DNA of 64,000 nt from an uncultured bacterium (GTDB lineage Bacteria > Planctomycetota > UBA1135 > GCA-002686595), in assembly GCA_937905825.1 (NCBI GenBank), contig CALCXM010000155.1, positions 1 to 64,000 on the forward strand, written 5' to 3'. Position 1 is the first letter of the stretch. The number at the start of each line of letters is the position of its first letter. This document shows positions 43,279-53,388 of this stretch, piece after piece. Under the pieces are notes generated by a model that was not told the origin of the DNA, searched no databases, and saw nothing but the letters and a program-made list of their open reading frames with translations. A program made the position numbers and the translations under genes.

Positions 43279-44199
43279 CTACTCCAACTCGACTGGGGCC
43301 GCGTTCAAGGAATAGATCGCCGGCGAGTTGCGCAGAGTCACGCGCAGCTTCCGGTGATTTTCCGCTTCCAAAGGAGCCAAGGGCAAGCGCACGTCTGGCA
43401 TGCACAACTGCAGTGCAGCGAGCGCGGACTTCAAGGGGACTGGATTGGTCTCCAAGGCGAGCGCGACGTTCAGGGTTTCCAGCTCGTCTTGCAGCTCCCG
43501 TGCGACACGCAGATCCCGTTGGTTGCAGGCCCCGCGCAGAATGCCGCTGACATGCCGGGGGACAAGATTCGCCACGGTGCTAATCGCTCCAACCGCGCCG
43601 GCCACCCCGTACTCGAAGATCAAGCTGTCTTCCCCGCACAAGACGGCGAGGTCCGTGCTCTTCACCAGCCGGCGTACCCGTTCGATGGAGAGGCTGGTCT
43701 CCTTGATGGCGACGATGTTGTCGTGGCGCGCTGCGAGTTCCGCGGCGACTTCCGGCAAGAGGTCAAGGCCCGTTCGCTTGGGGACGTTGTAGAGCACAAC
43801 GGGCAGGTCCGTGGCGTCCGCCACATGGCCGAAGTGCAGCAGCAGGCCCTTGCGTGAGGGCCGGTTGTAGTAGGGCGTGATCACCATGACCGCGTTCACG
43901 CCAGCCTCTGTCGCAAAGCGCGCCAGGTCCACGGAGCTGCGCGTGCAGTTGGTGCCGATGCCCGCGAGCACACTGACGCGCTCGCGGCTGGCCTCGACGG
44001 CGCAACGAATCAGGCTGCGGTGTTCGTAGTCATTGAGAGTCGGGACCTCTCCGGTGGTTCCTGCCACCAGGATGCCGTCCGCGCCGAGGTCCGCCACCCG
44101 CTCAATCAACCTTTCGAAGCACTCCTGGTCCACCCGGCCCTTGCGGAAGGGGGTGGGGAGCGCGACGTAGTTGCCTTGGACGGGGTGTTCCATACTCAC
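43279..44199 (-). CDS. dapA: 4-hydroxy-tetrahydrodipicolinate synthase (DHDPS family)
   Basis: LVAGTTGEVPTLNDYEH, VITPYYNRPSRKGLLLHF, LPVVLYNVPKRTGLDL, IVAIKETS. Confidence 0.92.
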   Translation of the reverse strand: MSMEHPVQGNYVALPTPFRKGRVDQECFERLIERVADLGADGILVAGTTGEVPTLNDYEHRSLIRCAVEASRERVSVLAGIGTNCTRSSVDLARFATEAGVNAVMVITPYYNRPSRKGLLLHFGHVADATDLPVVLYNVPKRTGLDLLPEVAAELAARHDNIVAIKETSLSIERVRRLVKSTDLAVLCGEDSLIFEYGVAGAVGAISTVANLVPRHVSGILRGACNQRDLRVARELQDELETLNVALALETNPVPLKSALAALQLCMPDVRLPLAPLEAENHRKLRVTLRNSPAIYSLNAAPVELE

Positions 44200-44200
44200 C

Positions 44201-44932
44201 TTAGCTGCCAGCCTGCTGAATCAAACGCGCCATGCGTGCGACGGCTTCGTCCACACCACAAAACAGGGACTCGGCGACGATCGCGTAACCGATGTTGAGT
44301 TCGACGACGCCGGGCAAGAGGGCGATCGGTTGCACGTTGCTGTAGTCGAGGCCATGGCCAGCGTTGACTTGCAATCCAAGGGAGGTGGCTAGCTCCGTGG
44401 CTCGCACGAGCCGCGCCAATTCTGCCTCGCGATCAATACCCTGAGCGAGGGCGTAGCGGCCAGTGTGCAGCTCGATGAACTGGGCTCCGCTGTCGGCCGA
44501 GGCGCGCACCTGGTCTTCCTCCGGATCGATGAAGAGGCTGACTTCGCCGCCGCGCTCGATCAGCGCCGGCACGACTTCCGCCAAGCGCTGGGATTCCTTG
44601 CGCGCGTCGAGGCCGCCTTCGGTGGTGACCTCTGCGCGACTTTCAGGCACGAGGCAAAAGGCTTGGGCGCCGCTCTCGACGGCGATCGCCACGATCTCCG
44701 GGTTCAGGCTGAGTTCTAGGTTGAGGCGCGTGCCGATGCGTGCTCGCAATTGGCGCACGTCCTCGTCTTGGATGTGGCGACGATCCATGCGCAGATGGCA
44801 GGTGATGCCTTCGGCTCCCGCAGCCTCCGCACGCAAAGCCCAGGCCACCGGATCGGGGAAGGCCTCGCGGCGCGCCTGGCGAACGGTCGCCACGTGGTCC
44901 ACATTCACGTGAAGTTTGACGGAGGTGCTCAT
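44201..44932 (-). CDS. pdxJ: Pyridoxine 5'-phosphate synthase
   Basis: LHVNVDHVATVRQARREAFPDPVAWALRAEAAGAEGITCHLRMDRRHIQDEDV, ELHTGRYA, NAGHGLDYSNV. Confidence 0.96.
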   Translation of the reverse strand: MSTSVKLHVNVDHVATVRQARREAFPDPVAWALRAEAAGAEGITCHLRMDRRHIQDEDVRQLRARIGTRLNLELSLNPEIVAIAVESGAQAFCLVPESRAEVTTEGGLDARKESQRLAEVVPALIERGGEVSLFIDPEEDQVRASADSGAQFIELHTGRYALAQGIDREAELARLVRATELATSLGLQVNAGHGLDYSNVQPIALLPGVVELNIGYAIVAESLFCGVDEAVARMARLIQQAGS

Positions 44933-45067
44933 GTCAATTGGATTCTAGCCCTGGGCGTGTCGGGTAAAAAAGCATTTCGGCCTCTCTCCCGAACGCGGGC
45001 CAGAATCTTGCGCAGGCGCCCCGTTTCGGATTTTCAGCTAGCCGGCCGGGTGCGCGAGCAATGCGGG

Positions 45068-47485
45068 CTATGCGGCCTGGCCCGCGTCCTTGCCGGAGCG
45101 CAGCGCCACGATGATGGCGATCAAGAGGTAGCAGGCGATTCCCAGGACGGCCACCACGGTGACCCCGGCGGAGCGTGTCAGAACGGCCGAAAGGATGGAG
45201 CCGTAGACCGAGAAGGTCACGGTGACTGCCCAGCACCAGGCGATGGTGCGCGCTTGCCCCGCTCCGTAGGTGGATAGGGAAAGCGGAACCACGTGGCCCA
45301 GCAGGAACCCGAGCACTCCGAAGGCCAAGAACAAGAACCCGGCCGCACCGGCAAAAGGCAAGGACAGGAGCGTCGAGTGCAAGACGAGGGGGGCCGCGAA
45401 CACCAGGGCCGAGAAGGTCGCCGACAGGCTGGCGTAGCGCACGACGCTGCGGGTGGTCGGGGCCACGCGGCCGCTGTGCATGCTGCCGAGTCCCGCGCCG
45501 CAGATCATGCTGGAGAGCACGACGATCATCGCCACCGTCGGATGTTGCAGGTAGAGCTGGAAGCGGAACATGCTCGCCATCTCGACGAACATGAAGCCGA
45601 GTCCCGTGAGCACCGCGATCACCACCAGGCGTGAATCCGGCTTGCTCTCTCCGCTCGATTTCAAGCGCCCTTTCATGAGGAAGGGCAAGCCAACGAAGAG
45701 CAACGCAAGCACCGAGACGATGCCGAGCAGCTTGCGGTAGCTGTCCCCCAGGATGAACTCGAAGCCTTCTCCGCTGAAGTTGAAGATGCCCGACTTGAAC
45801 TTGTAGGGCCGGTCATCAGAGAGCGGGTGATCCTCCACCGCTTGAAAGGCCAGGGGCAACGCGCTGAAACCGACAGGCTGTGTGCTGTCCATCACCGCGA
45901 CCACCGAACTTGCCAAGCCTGGGTCCGAGAAGATGTTCTCCGGTGGATTGGGAATGTTGCGCACATCCGGATAGGCCACGGTCACGTGCACTGGCTGTCC
46001 ACGCTCGTCGGCTGCCGCAGGTAGATCGGCGGCGATTTGCATGTAGCGTCTGATCTCTGCGGGGCTGAACTTGGTCGGCTTGACCAGGTAGGTGAACCAG
46101 TTCTGCTGCTTCAGAATCAACAGGTTCTCTTTCGGATTCGCCACACCGGCGAGCTTCAAGCCAGCCGTGATGCTGCGAATGCGTACCTTCGTGATCGGGT
46201 GAGTCAGCGGATCCTTTCCTTGCCAGGCACCGGGTGATCCCGGGTACGCGGCGGTGGAGAAGGCAAAGACACCATCGGGCCTGAGGTGCGCTAGGTACTC
46301 CTGAACGGCCTCTTGGGAGGTGATGAAGTTGGTGGACCAAGCGCTCGCCATTTGCCCCGTGGCGCTGAAGCCCTCCACCGTGCGCAGCATGATCAGGTCG
46401 TACTTCTTGTTCTGTCGCATGACGAACGAACGAGCGTCTGCGATGTGGTAGTTGACTCGATCGAGCAAGTAGGGGTTGCCCGGATCGTCCTTGCGATCCT
46501 TGACAATGTGGTTCACGACCCCATCGGCGATCTCCACCGCATCGATCGAGCGCGCACCAAAGCGGTTCGCCATGATGATTCCGGGACCACCACCGGAAGC
46601 GACGACCAGCACATCGCCACCGGACTTGGCCTGCAACGGAACGCAGTAGACCTCCCGTGAGAAGTTCTCCAGGTTGGCCGGCGTGTTGGGCGCGTAGGTG
46701 GCGTAGCTGTTGTTGACCACGTAGCTTTGGGCACCATCGCCGCGCTCGACCAGGGCGATGCGCGCCAGGGGCGTCCAGATCTCTTTGACCAAGCGGCCCA
46801 CGCTTCCGATCCAAGTGCTTTGACCGGCGCAGTAGCGCACTCGGAAGTTGTCGTCCGCGGCCAGAAACCCAATCAAGCCCGCGGAGAGCGCGAAGGCGAC
46901 GAAGTTGGCGGGCCGTCGTCCTTGAATCACAAGCAGCAGCGCCGGGATCAGCAGCACCACTCCCATGGCCACAGCGACTCCTTTCAAGCCGAGGGGATAC
47001 AAGAGCAGTTGAAAGACCACCGCGCCCACGGTGGCTCCGATCAAGTCCGCGCCATAGAGTTTGCCGAAACGCGCCGCGTCGTTCTTGAAGATGCCCACCT
47101 GCAAGTAGCCCGAGATCAAGAAGGGCAGGAAGGCGATCGGGATTGCGTAGTAGAGCTTGCCCGACGAGAGGAAGTTGTCCGTGCTGAAGTAGCGCCAATA
47201 GGTCACCGAGTTGGGAACGAACTCGATCTGCAACAGGCACCAGATGGACCCGACGACCGCTGCTGCCAAGAGGACCAACAGGTAGACCAGGCGCCGCCGC
47301 CATCGTTCCGCTTCGACCTCGCCCTCCACGAATCCGAGTGCGCCACCGGATGCGACTCCCAACAACGCGAGAGCGATCGCCACCGCTCCATGACTGGAGA
47401 ACAGCGCGATCGAGAAAACGTTCGTCAGTAGAATCTCCAGCCCCAGGGTGACGGCGGAGACGATGACGATGATGAGAAAGGGCAT
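45068..47485 (-). CDS. Polytopic membrane protein with central spermidine-synthase-like SAM domain
   Basis: N- and C-terminal TM blocks flanking VLVVASGGGPGIIMANRFGARSIDAVEI ... YHIADARSFVMRQNKKYDLIMLRTVEGFS. Confidence 0.85.
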   Translation of the reverse strand: MPFLIIVIVSAVTLGLEILLTNVFSIALFSSHGAVAIALALLGVASGGALGFVEGEVEAERWRRRLVYLLVLLAAAVVGSIWCLLQIEFVPNSVTYWRYFSTDNFLSSGKLYYAIPIAFLPFLISGYLQVGIFKNDAARFGKLYGADLIGATVGAVVFQLLLYPLGLKGVAVAMGVVLLIPALLLVIQGRRPANFVAFALSAGLIGFLAADDNFRVRYCAGQSTWIGSVGRLVKEIWTPLARIALVERGDGAQSYVVNNSYATYAPNTPANLENFSREVYCVPLQAKSGGDVLVVASGGGPGIIMANRFGARSIDAVEIADGVVNHIVKDRKDDPGNPYLLDRVNYHIADARSFVMRQNKKYDLIMLRTVEGFSATGQMASAWSTNFITSQEAVQEYLAHLRPDGVFAFSTAAYPGSPGAWQGKDPLTHPITKVRIRSITAGLKLAGVANPKENLLILKQQNWFTYLVKPTKFSPAEIRRYMQIAADLPAAADERGQPVHVTVAYPDVRNIPNPPENIFSDPGLASSVVAVMDSTQPVGFSALPLAFQAVEDHPLSDDRPYKFKSGIFNFSGEGFEFILGDSYRKLLGIVSVLALLFVGLPFLMKGRLKSSGESKPDSRLVVIAVLTGLGFMFVEMASMFRFQLYLQHPTVAMIVVLSSMICGAGLGSMHSGRVAPTTRSVVRYASLSATFSALVFAAPLVLHSTLLSLPFAGAAGFLFLAFGVLGFLLGHVVPLSLSTYGAGQARTIAWCWAVTVTFSVYGSILSAVLTRSAGVTVVAVLGIACYLLIAIIVALRSGKDAGQAA

Positions 47486-47818
47486 GGCGCGGGGAAGAGA
47501 TGCGGGCGGCTGCCCTCGGGGACCAGGGGCCAAAGTATAGCGCTTGGGCCTGTGTGGGGCAGGTAGCAAGGAGGCGAGATTGGCGATGGGAGTTGCTGCG
47601 CAGCAGCCGCGCACTGCATTCCACTTCCCGATTGGCAAGGCCGGGCAAGCCCTCCTCATATACTTGCTGGCTCGGACGCCAGACGAATCAGGCAGAACAG
47701 AGCGCTCAAACGAGAAGCGGCGCTCCCACCGAACTCGGGTTGAGTCAGGGAGGGAACGCCGCTCGATTGTGGTGGCGGCTTAGCGGAGGAACAGAGGGTT
47801 CCTCGCCAGCCATTCAGA

Positions 47819-49582
47819 TCATGGGGTGAAGATCACCGTGTAGGAGTTGCTGGTGTTGAAGCCAGTGCTGCACGGGCCCGCAGGATCCCGGAACCAGCAT
47901 TGGAAGTTCATGGTCGTCGAGGGCAAGATCCCGAAGGCAAAGGCCAGGCCCGGGCCGGCGGTCAAGGTGCCCGTCGCGCTGGTCAAGGTGGGTGTCGTGA
48001 AGCGCACGATGCCGCCCCCGGCGCAACGCAAGCCGTCACCGAAGGGGAGCGGGCCAACCATCAGCGGGCCGCCGAAGAAGATGCCCGGTTTGGCTGGGGG
48101 CATTTGGCTACCGGTCAACACGAGGTTGTCCAGAGAGACGCTACCCGTTCCGCTCGCCGTCAACAGCGCACCGAGCCCGGTCGAGTTCTTGCAGCCACCG
48201 GTGGGATAGGGATTGCCACAAGGAGCGAAGGGAGCGAAGCAGAAACAGCCGGGACCGCCAATGATCTCGCAGTCGTCCGGAATGCCGTTCGAGTTGATGT
48301 CGGTCGAGGTGCCACTGATGATGTCGATCAAGTCGCTGACCCCGTTGCCGTTGCAGTCCAGGTTGGACTGCACGATGGTGTCGAGAGCGTTCAGGTCGTC
48401 TGGCACGACTCCGGCGATCCGCGAGGTGTTCAGGCCAATGTTCTCCGCGGCGCAGTAGATGCCGGGGAAAGGGGAGACGCCGCCAAAGATGGTTGGCAAG
48501 GGAGTCGTGAGGATGTCGCCTTCGTTGATCGGCAGACCGAAGATCGAGTCAGGCATTCCGATGATTCCTGAGCCCCGACGCACGGAGAACAGCAGCATGT
48601 CTGGGCCGCCGGGCGTGAGCCAGTCGTTGGGCTGCTGGGAGGGTTGGAAGCCAGGCGCTCCGTTCTCTCGCAAAGCGAGCGCGTCCACGTCATCCGCGAC
48701 GCCCGTGAGTTCAAGCCCTAGCAAGAACGACGGAGCGTAGACCACCGGCGGGCCGCCGGGGGCCAGACTCACCAAAACGTCCGCGCCGCTGAAACCGTTG
48801 GCCGCTGCCGACGCAGAGTGCGGGAAGCCGGTGAAGGGATCCGGGAAGGCAGCGTCGAGCGAGAAGTAGACGCCCGTGGGAGGGAAGGCTCCGCCCAAAC
48901 CGCTCGGGTCGTGATCGAGGGCGTCGATGTTGTCGCCAAAGGTCGGCGCCGGCTGCGGGAACGAAGGCTCTGCCAAGCCCATGCCCGGATAGACCGCCGA
49001 ACTTCCGCTTATGAAGCCGTTGCCGTCGATGACGCCCAGGTGACCGACCAGAGCTGCGAAGGGAGGCAGTGGCCCGAGGGGCAAGGGACCACCGTTGACC
49101 CAAACGTCAGGAGCGGAGTCGCCAGAGGGAGACTCGCTCGCGATGCTCGGAAAGAGAACCGGGGGAACTCCAGCGGTTGCGAAGGCATCCGTGGAAAAGA
49201 GGTAGCTGCCCGGTGCCGCCGAGTTCAATCCCATCGGATGGTCGCGGCCATAGGAAAGGGCGTCGACTTCCACGCGGCAAGGTGTTCCGGGAGGGTGACC
49301 GATGCATGCGCCAAAGGCGAGAAGACCGAGGCCGCCGGGACCTCCAGGAATCGCAATGCACGGTGGAGCGGCCGGGCCAAGCGTCGGCACTCCCGCGGCC
49401 GGTATGAGGATATCGCCTTCTGTCATCGGAACGCCTCCGCAGGTGTCCGGCACGGCCAAGGCCGCGCTGTTCCAATCGACCGAGAAGGTGATTTGCGCTT
49501 GGCTGATCGAGGCCAGGCTCGACGCGCCTAATGTGAGGAGGGCGATCCTCCGTAGGTCGCCAGCTTGAAAATGGATGTTCAT
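47819..49582 (-). CDS. Exported protein with Cys-rich C-terminal domain
   Basis: Signal peptide ...GASSLASISQAQ; DLIDIISGTSTDINSNGIPDDCE segment; CGNPYPTGGCKNSTGLGALL...PGIFFGGP...GDGLRC...CWFRDPAGPC. Confidence 0.88.
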   Translation of the reverse strand: MNIHFQAGDLRRIALLTLGASSLASISQAQITFSVDWNSAALAVPDTCGGVPMTEGDILIPAAGVPTLGPAAPPCIAIPGGPGGLGLLAFGACIGHPPGTPCRVEVDALSYGRDHPMGLNSAAPGSYLFSTDAFATAGVPPVLFPSIASESPSGDSAPDVWVNGGPLPLGPLPPFAALVGHLGVIDGNGFISGSSAVYPGMGLAEPSFPQPAPTFGDNIDALDHDPSGLGGAFPPTGVYFSLDAAFPDPFTGFPHSASAAANGFSGADVLVSLAPGGPPVVYAPSFLLGLELTGVADDVDALALRENGAPGFQPSQQPNDWLTPGGPDMLLFSVRRGSGIIGMPDSIFGLPINEGDILTTPLPTIFGGVSPFPGIYCAAENIGLNTSRIAGVVPDDLNALDTIVQSNLDCNGNGVSDLIDIISGTSTDINSNGIPDDCEIIGGPGCFCFAPFAPCGNPYPTGGCKNSTGLGALLTASGTGSVSLDNLVLTGSQMPPAKPGIFFGGPLMVGPLPFGDGLRCAGGGIVRFTTPTLTSATGTLTAGPGLAFAFGILPSTTMNFQCWFRDPAGPCSTGFNTSNSYTVIFTP

Positions 49583-49812
49583 GGTACGCGTCAAAATCGA
49601 AGGTTGAGGGAAAGCGCAGACAGTCCGTCTGGGCCCACCGTGCAAGTGACTTCTGCGCGGGGAGTCGGACAAGAATCCGCGACGAAAATCATTATATCTG
49701 GTTTGGGCTGTCTAGGGATTCGCGTGAACTTCCCGTGGTCCCTGCTTCTCGCTCGACCCTTCGGTGCCGGGCTTCGTGGCCACGAGTTAAGCCAACTGGT
49801 CACTCCGAAAAC

Positions 49813-49859
49813 GAAGCGATCGGCCTCCCGCTTCATGCGGAAAGCCGATCAGTTGCTTC
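49813..49859 (-). terminator. Branched or bulged hairpin between two C-terminal-domain genes
   Basis: GAAGCGATCGGC ... GCCGATC...GCTTC with inner CCGC/GCGG. Confidence 0.55.
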
Positions 49860-49948
49860 TCTCGTGGCTTCAGCGCCACTCGGATGACTCTAAGGTTCAG
49901 GCCTTGGACTAGGAGATTGCATCCGGGTCGGCGGCGCGCCCCAAACGA

Positions 49949-51757
49949 TTAAGGCTGGAAGGTGATGGAGACTCCACTCGAAGTGTTGAAGGACGCGCCG
50001 CAAGGGCCGGCGGGATCCCGGTACCAGACTTGGAAGTTGCGGCTGTCCCCGGAGTTCCATCCCTGTGAACTCGCGATGCCCGGGCCCCAGGCTGCCGCGC
50101 CGCTGCCGTCCGTGAAGACCACAGCGAGGCGTTGGATGGAGCCACTCACGCAAAGCAAGCCATCGCCAAAGTTGACCGAGGTTTGGTTGGGACCCGCGAA
50201 CAACAGAGCGGGTTTGTTGGCCGAACCGCTGCTAAGCGCGAAGGTCAAGTTGTCCGAGCCTACGCTCGCGGATCCAGCGCTGCTGAGCAGTGCGCCACTG
50301 CCTGAGCTGTTCACGCAACCCGCCGCCGGGTCCCCGTTGCCGCAGGGGCAAACGGCGCCAAAGCAGTAGGGAGTGCCCACGCTGGTGGCTCCCCCGAGGC
50401 TTCCGTCGGGCTGAACGTTCTGTCCGAGGATGTCGTTCGCATCCACCCGGTTGTCCATCCATGCGAGGGCGACTTGGCCTGCTGCGGAGCGATCACTCGC
50501 CAGGCGCGACTTGCCGCTCGGCGTCGAGGCCACGTCAAAGATCGCGATGTCCACGCTGCCGGCCGCGTCCAAGTGCGCGCCTTGAATAATGTCGTTGTTG
50601 AAGGCGGAAGACGCGCTCCAGAAGACGAAGGAACCGTTGCTATCGGATTCGGTGGTGACCCAGTTGTTGGATGTGGGCGAGAGGCCCACAAGCGAAACTC
50701 CATTGGCTCCCCACTGGCGGACGCCCGCTGCGTCAAAGCGCTGGCTGCCGACTCCGGACTGGCTTTGGCTTCCGTTGAGTTCCGTCCAGGATAGATAGGT
50801 CGACCCGCTCGTGGGGTCATAGGAGACGGAGGGACTCACGCGCAACTGCGCGCCATCGATCGAGCCCGCGGAACCGTTGTGAGGGAAGAGCTCCACGCCT
50901 GCCGCCGACACCCGTTGGGCGTAGCACTGCAAAGGGGAGCTGCTGTACCAACCGAACACCGCGCCACCGCTGCCGTCCGTGACGAAGTCGGGGAAGTTGC
51001 CGATCTGCAAGGACCCGCCATCAAAGACGGCGAGGGGCGCCGCTCCCCAAAGCAGGGCTCCGCTGGAGTCCAGCTTCTGAGTCTTCAGGTGCTTTGGTGC
51101 AGAGAAGGAAGAACCCGTTTGATGCACGATCGAGAGGATCGCGTCCGTGCCCGATCCGTGCAGGTCGCTAACGAAGTAGTTGCCTGCAGGGGGGGGCATC
51201 ACGACGTCGCCAACCCACTGCGCGACCCCCGCCGCGTCGAGCCTTTGGACGCGAGTCGTTCCGTTGTCGGACCAGGCAACGACCACATGGCCATCGGTGG
51301 TGCCGCTAATCGCGGGCGCTGCCAGGAAGCCTGTGGTGCTCGTCAAAGTCTTCGTCCACAGCAACGCGCCAGCGGGGGACACTTGCGTCGCGCTGATCTG
51401 AACGTTGGCGCCGCTGTCATCGCGGTAGGCGAGGATCGCGTTGCCCGCCGCGTCGATGTCGAGCCCATAGTCTTGGGTCGAGGAGAACCCGCGGTCCGCG
51501 ACCAAGACTCCGTTGTGCGCCCATTGTTCATTGCCGGCGGCGTCGAGGCGCTGAAGGCGCACGTCGTAACCTGTGCCGATGCCATCGAACCAACTGATGA
51601 AGCAGCCGCCATCGGGGGTCGAGATGACCTTCGGTTGCGCCTGGTCGCTGGCCCCATCAGCGATGGAGAGGTTGATGGCGGCGTCGCTCGACCACTGGGC
51701 GGTTGCGGGCAGGGCGAGGAAAAGTAGCGGCCAAATGCCGTGAATGATGTTCTTCAT
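49949..51757 (-). CDS. Exported protein with Cys-rich C-terminal domain
   Basis: Signal peptide MKNIIHGIWPLLFLALPATAQ; repeated VQRLDAAGVAQW / LQRLDAAGNEQW units; CPCGNGDPAAGCVNSSGSGALL...GDGLLC...VWYRDPAGPCGASFNTSSG. Confidence 0.9.
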   Translation of the reverse strand: MKNIIHGIWPLLFLALPATAQWSSDAAINLSIADGASDQAQPKVISTPDGGCFISWFDGIGTGYDVRLQRLDAAGNEQWAHNGVLVADRGFSSTQDYGLDIDAAGNAILAYRDDSGANVQISATQVSPAGALLWTKTLTSTTGFLAAPAISGTTDGHVVVAWSDNGTTRVQRLDAAGVAQWVGDVVMPPPAGNYFVSDLHGSGTDAILSIVHQTGSSFSAPKHLKTQKLDSSGALLWGAAPLAVFDGGSLQIGNFPDFVTDGSGGAVFGWYSSSPLQCYAQRVSAAGVELFPHNGSAGSIDGAQLRVSPSVSYDPTSGSTYLSWTELNGSQSQSGVGSQRFDAAGVRQWGANGVSLVGLSPTSNNWVTTESDSNGSFVFWSASSAFNNDIIQGAHLDAAGSVDIAIFDVASTPSGKSRLASDRSAAGQVALAWMDNRVDANDILGQNVQPDGSLGGATSVGTPYCFGAVCPCGNGDPAAGCVNSSGSGALLSSAGSASVGSDNLTFALSSGSANKPALLFAGPNQTSVNFGDGLLCVSGSIQRLAVVFTDGSGAAAWGPGIASSQGWNSGDSRNFQVWYRDPAGPCGASFNTSSGVSITFQP

Positions 51758-51848
51758 GGGAGCTTGCTGGAGAGGGTCGATTATGGGGGGGGCGGGCACT
51801 TTTTGGGGTTCGCGGTTGGATAGTAGCGCGCTCTTTTCTCCCCGGGAG

Positions 51849-51877
51849 CTTTCTCTGGAGAAAACTCCCAGAGAAAG
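51849..51877 (+). promoter_or_regulatory. Perfect 10-bp inverted repeat about 68 bp upstream of the 51945 gene
   Basis: CTTTCTCTGG-AGAAAACTC-CCAGAGAAAG. Confidence 0.55.
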
Positions 51878-51944
51878 ATTCTTCCCCTATTTTCACACCT
51901 GCAGTAGCTTGGGAAGCCTTCCCAGCCCTCGACGCAGCAATCCC

Positions 51945-53153
51945 ATGTCCCTGACCGATACCCCGCCCTTTGCCCAGCACTTCCTCCAGGCCCTGGATGG
52001 ACTGCGAGGTTCTCTAACGGAACTTTACTGCGCACTGGGCGCCGATCCGGAAGACCCCCAGACGGTTTCGCGGGAGTTCGGTCTGCACCGCAACTTGTCC
52101 TGGAAGCTCACGCGCATCATGCGCACGCCGGATGCGGAGGGAGTGCTTCCCTACCTTCCGGGCAGTGCGGGCTTGGACCTCGCCTTGAAGGCCTTCAAGA
52201 AGGCCGGCGCTCCGAAGAAGGAGTTGGATGCACTGACCCGCGCCAAGGAGGACTTCGAGTCCATGATCAACATGCACGCCGGCGATCGTGCGACCTTGGA
52301 GTTGATGCTCGACAGTTCGGGGCTCGGCGTTCAGGGCGATCCGCTCGAGGCGAGTCGCAAGCTCGCCTTCCGCGGCAACAGTGGGATCTGGGGAATTCAA
52401 GCGCGCACTCGCTTGCGCACCACCTTCGTCGCGCCCAACCCGGAAGACCCGACGGTGCTGGATCTAGCTCACTTGAGTGGCTTGATCGACTTGCGCCGTT
52501 TGCGCCCGAACGCAGCGTGGCCCCTGTTCCAACGCAACACGTTCAACGACGACATGAGTCCCCGGGAAACGAAGTCGGAACCGATCGACCCGGACGCGGA
52601 CCCGACGTCGGAAACGCGGCTCTGGGCTGAATTTTGCACCAAGCCCTTGCCGCAACTGCGCGCCACGGAAACACGCCTGGGTGCGCGCTACGAAGTGATT
52701 GGCGAGGAAGTCGGCAACCGCGGACTTTCGACCTGTGTGCACGGGGATGTGGTGCGGAAATTCGCCACCCGTTATGCGGATGAGGAGAACACCCGTGGTG
52801 AGTTCTATGCGGACAGCAACGCTCCCGCGGAGAACATGATCTTTGACTTGATCATCCACCGGGATCTCGAACAAGAGCTGCAACCCGAAGTCCGCGTGTT
52901 GCTCTTCGACGGAAACACGGGCGCCGAACCCGGTGGTTCCGCCATCGCTTGCACCGAGACGATCCGTCGCATGGGCTCCGTTCCCTTGCGAGTGACCACG
53001 CCCCTCGTGCCGCGCTACAGCCAGATCGTCGACAAGGTCTACCAGCGAATGGATTGGAAGCCGGAAGACTTCATCGGCCTGCGCTTCGAGATGAAGTGCC
53101 CGCCCTTGCCGTCCACGGTGCAGATGCGCTACGACTTGCCGAAGCGGCCTTAG
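51945..53153 (+). CDS. Protein of unknown function, possible N-terminal HTH-like segment
   Basis: 402-aa coherent ORF; VSREFGLHRNLSWKLTRIM resembles a winged-helix region; no other recognised domain. Confidence 0.75.
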   Translation: MSLTDTPPFAQHFLQALDGLRGSLTELYCALGADPEDPQTVSREFGLHRNLSWKLTRIMRTPDAEGVLPYLPGSAGLDLALKAFKKAGAPKKELDALTRAKEDFESMINMHAGDRATLELMLDSSGLGVQGDPLEASRKLAFRGNSGIWGIQARTRLRTTFVAPNPEDPTVLDLAHLSGLIDLRRLRPNAAWPLFQRNTFNDDMSPRETKSEPIDPDADPTSETRLWAEFCTKPLPQLRATETRLGARYEVIGEEVGNRGLSTCVHGDVVRKFATRYADEENTRGEFYADSNAPAENMIFDLIIHRDLEQELQPEVRVLLFDGNTGAEPGGSAIACTETIRRMGSVPLRVTTPLVPRYSQIVDKVYQRMDWKPEDFIGLRFEMKCPPLPSTVQMRYDLPKRP

Positions 53154-53388
53154 TCCACGCGCCTCGAGTGCAACCAGGTCAGCCACGGCAATCCGCCGGG
53201 CCAGATCGAGTGTCGCCGGATTTTGGGAGGGGTAGGGATCGTTCCGCTCAAGCGCTCAAAGCGTTGCCGAGGACGTCCCGCACCCGGACAAATTCCCCTC
53301 ACACTTCCCCGCAGTCCGCGTACCCTGATTCTTCCCCAAGGATCCTCTCACTCGCAAGAGGAGCGCGCATCGGGAAGGTGGAAGCTCC

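Noticed and set aside
45816-47648. 610-aa minus-strand ORF
   Set aside because: Alternative frame on the same strand inside the spermidine-synthase-like gene; Arg/Gly-rich noise.
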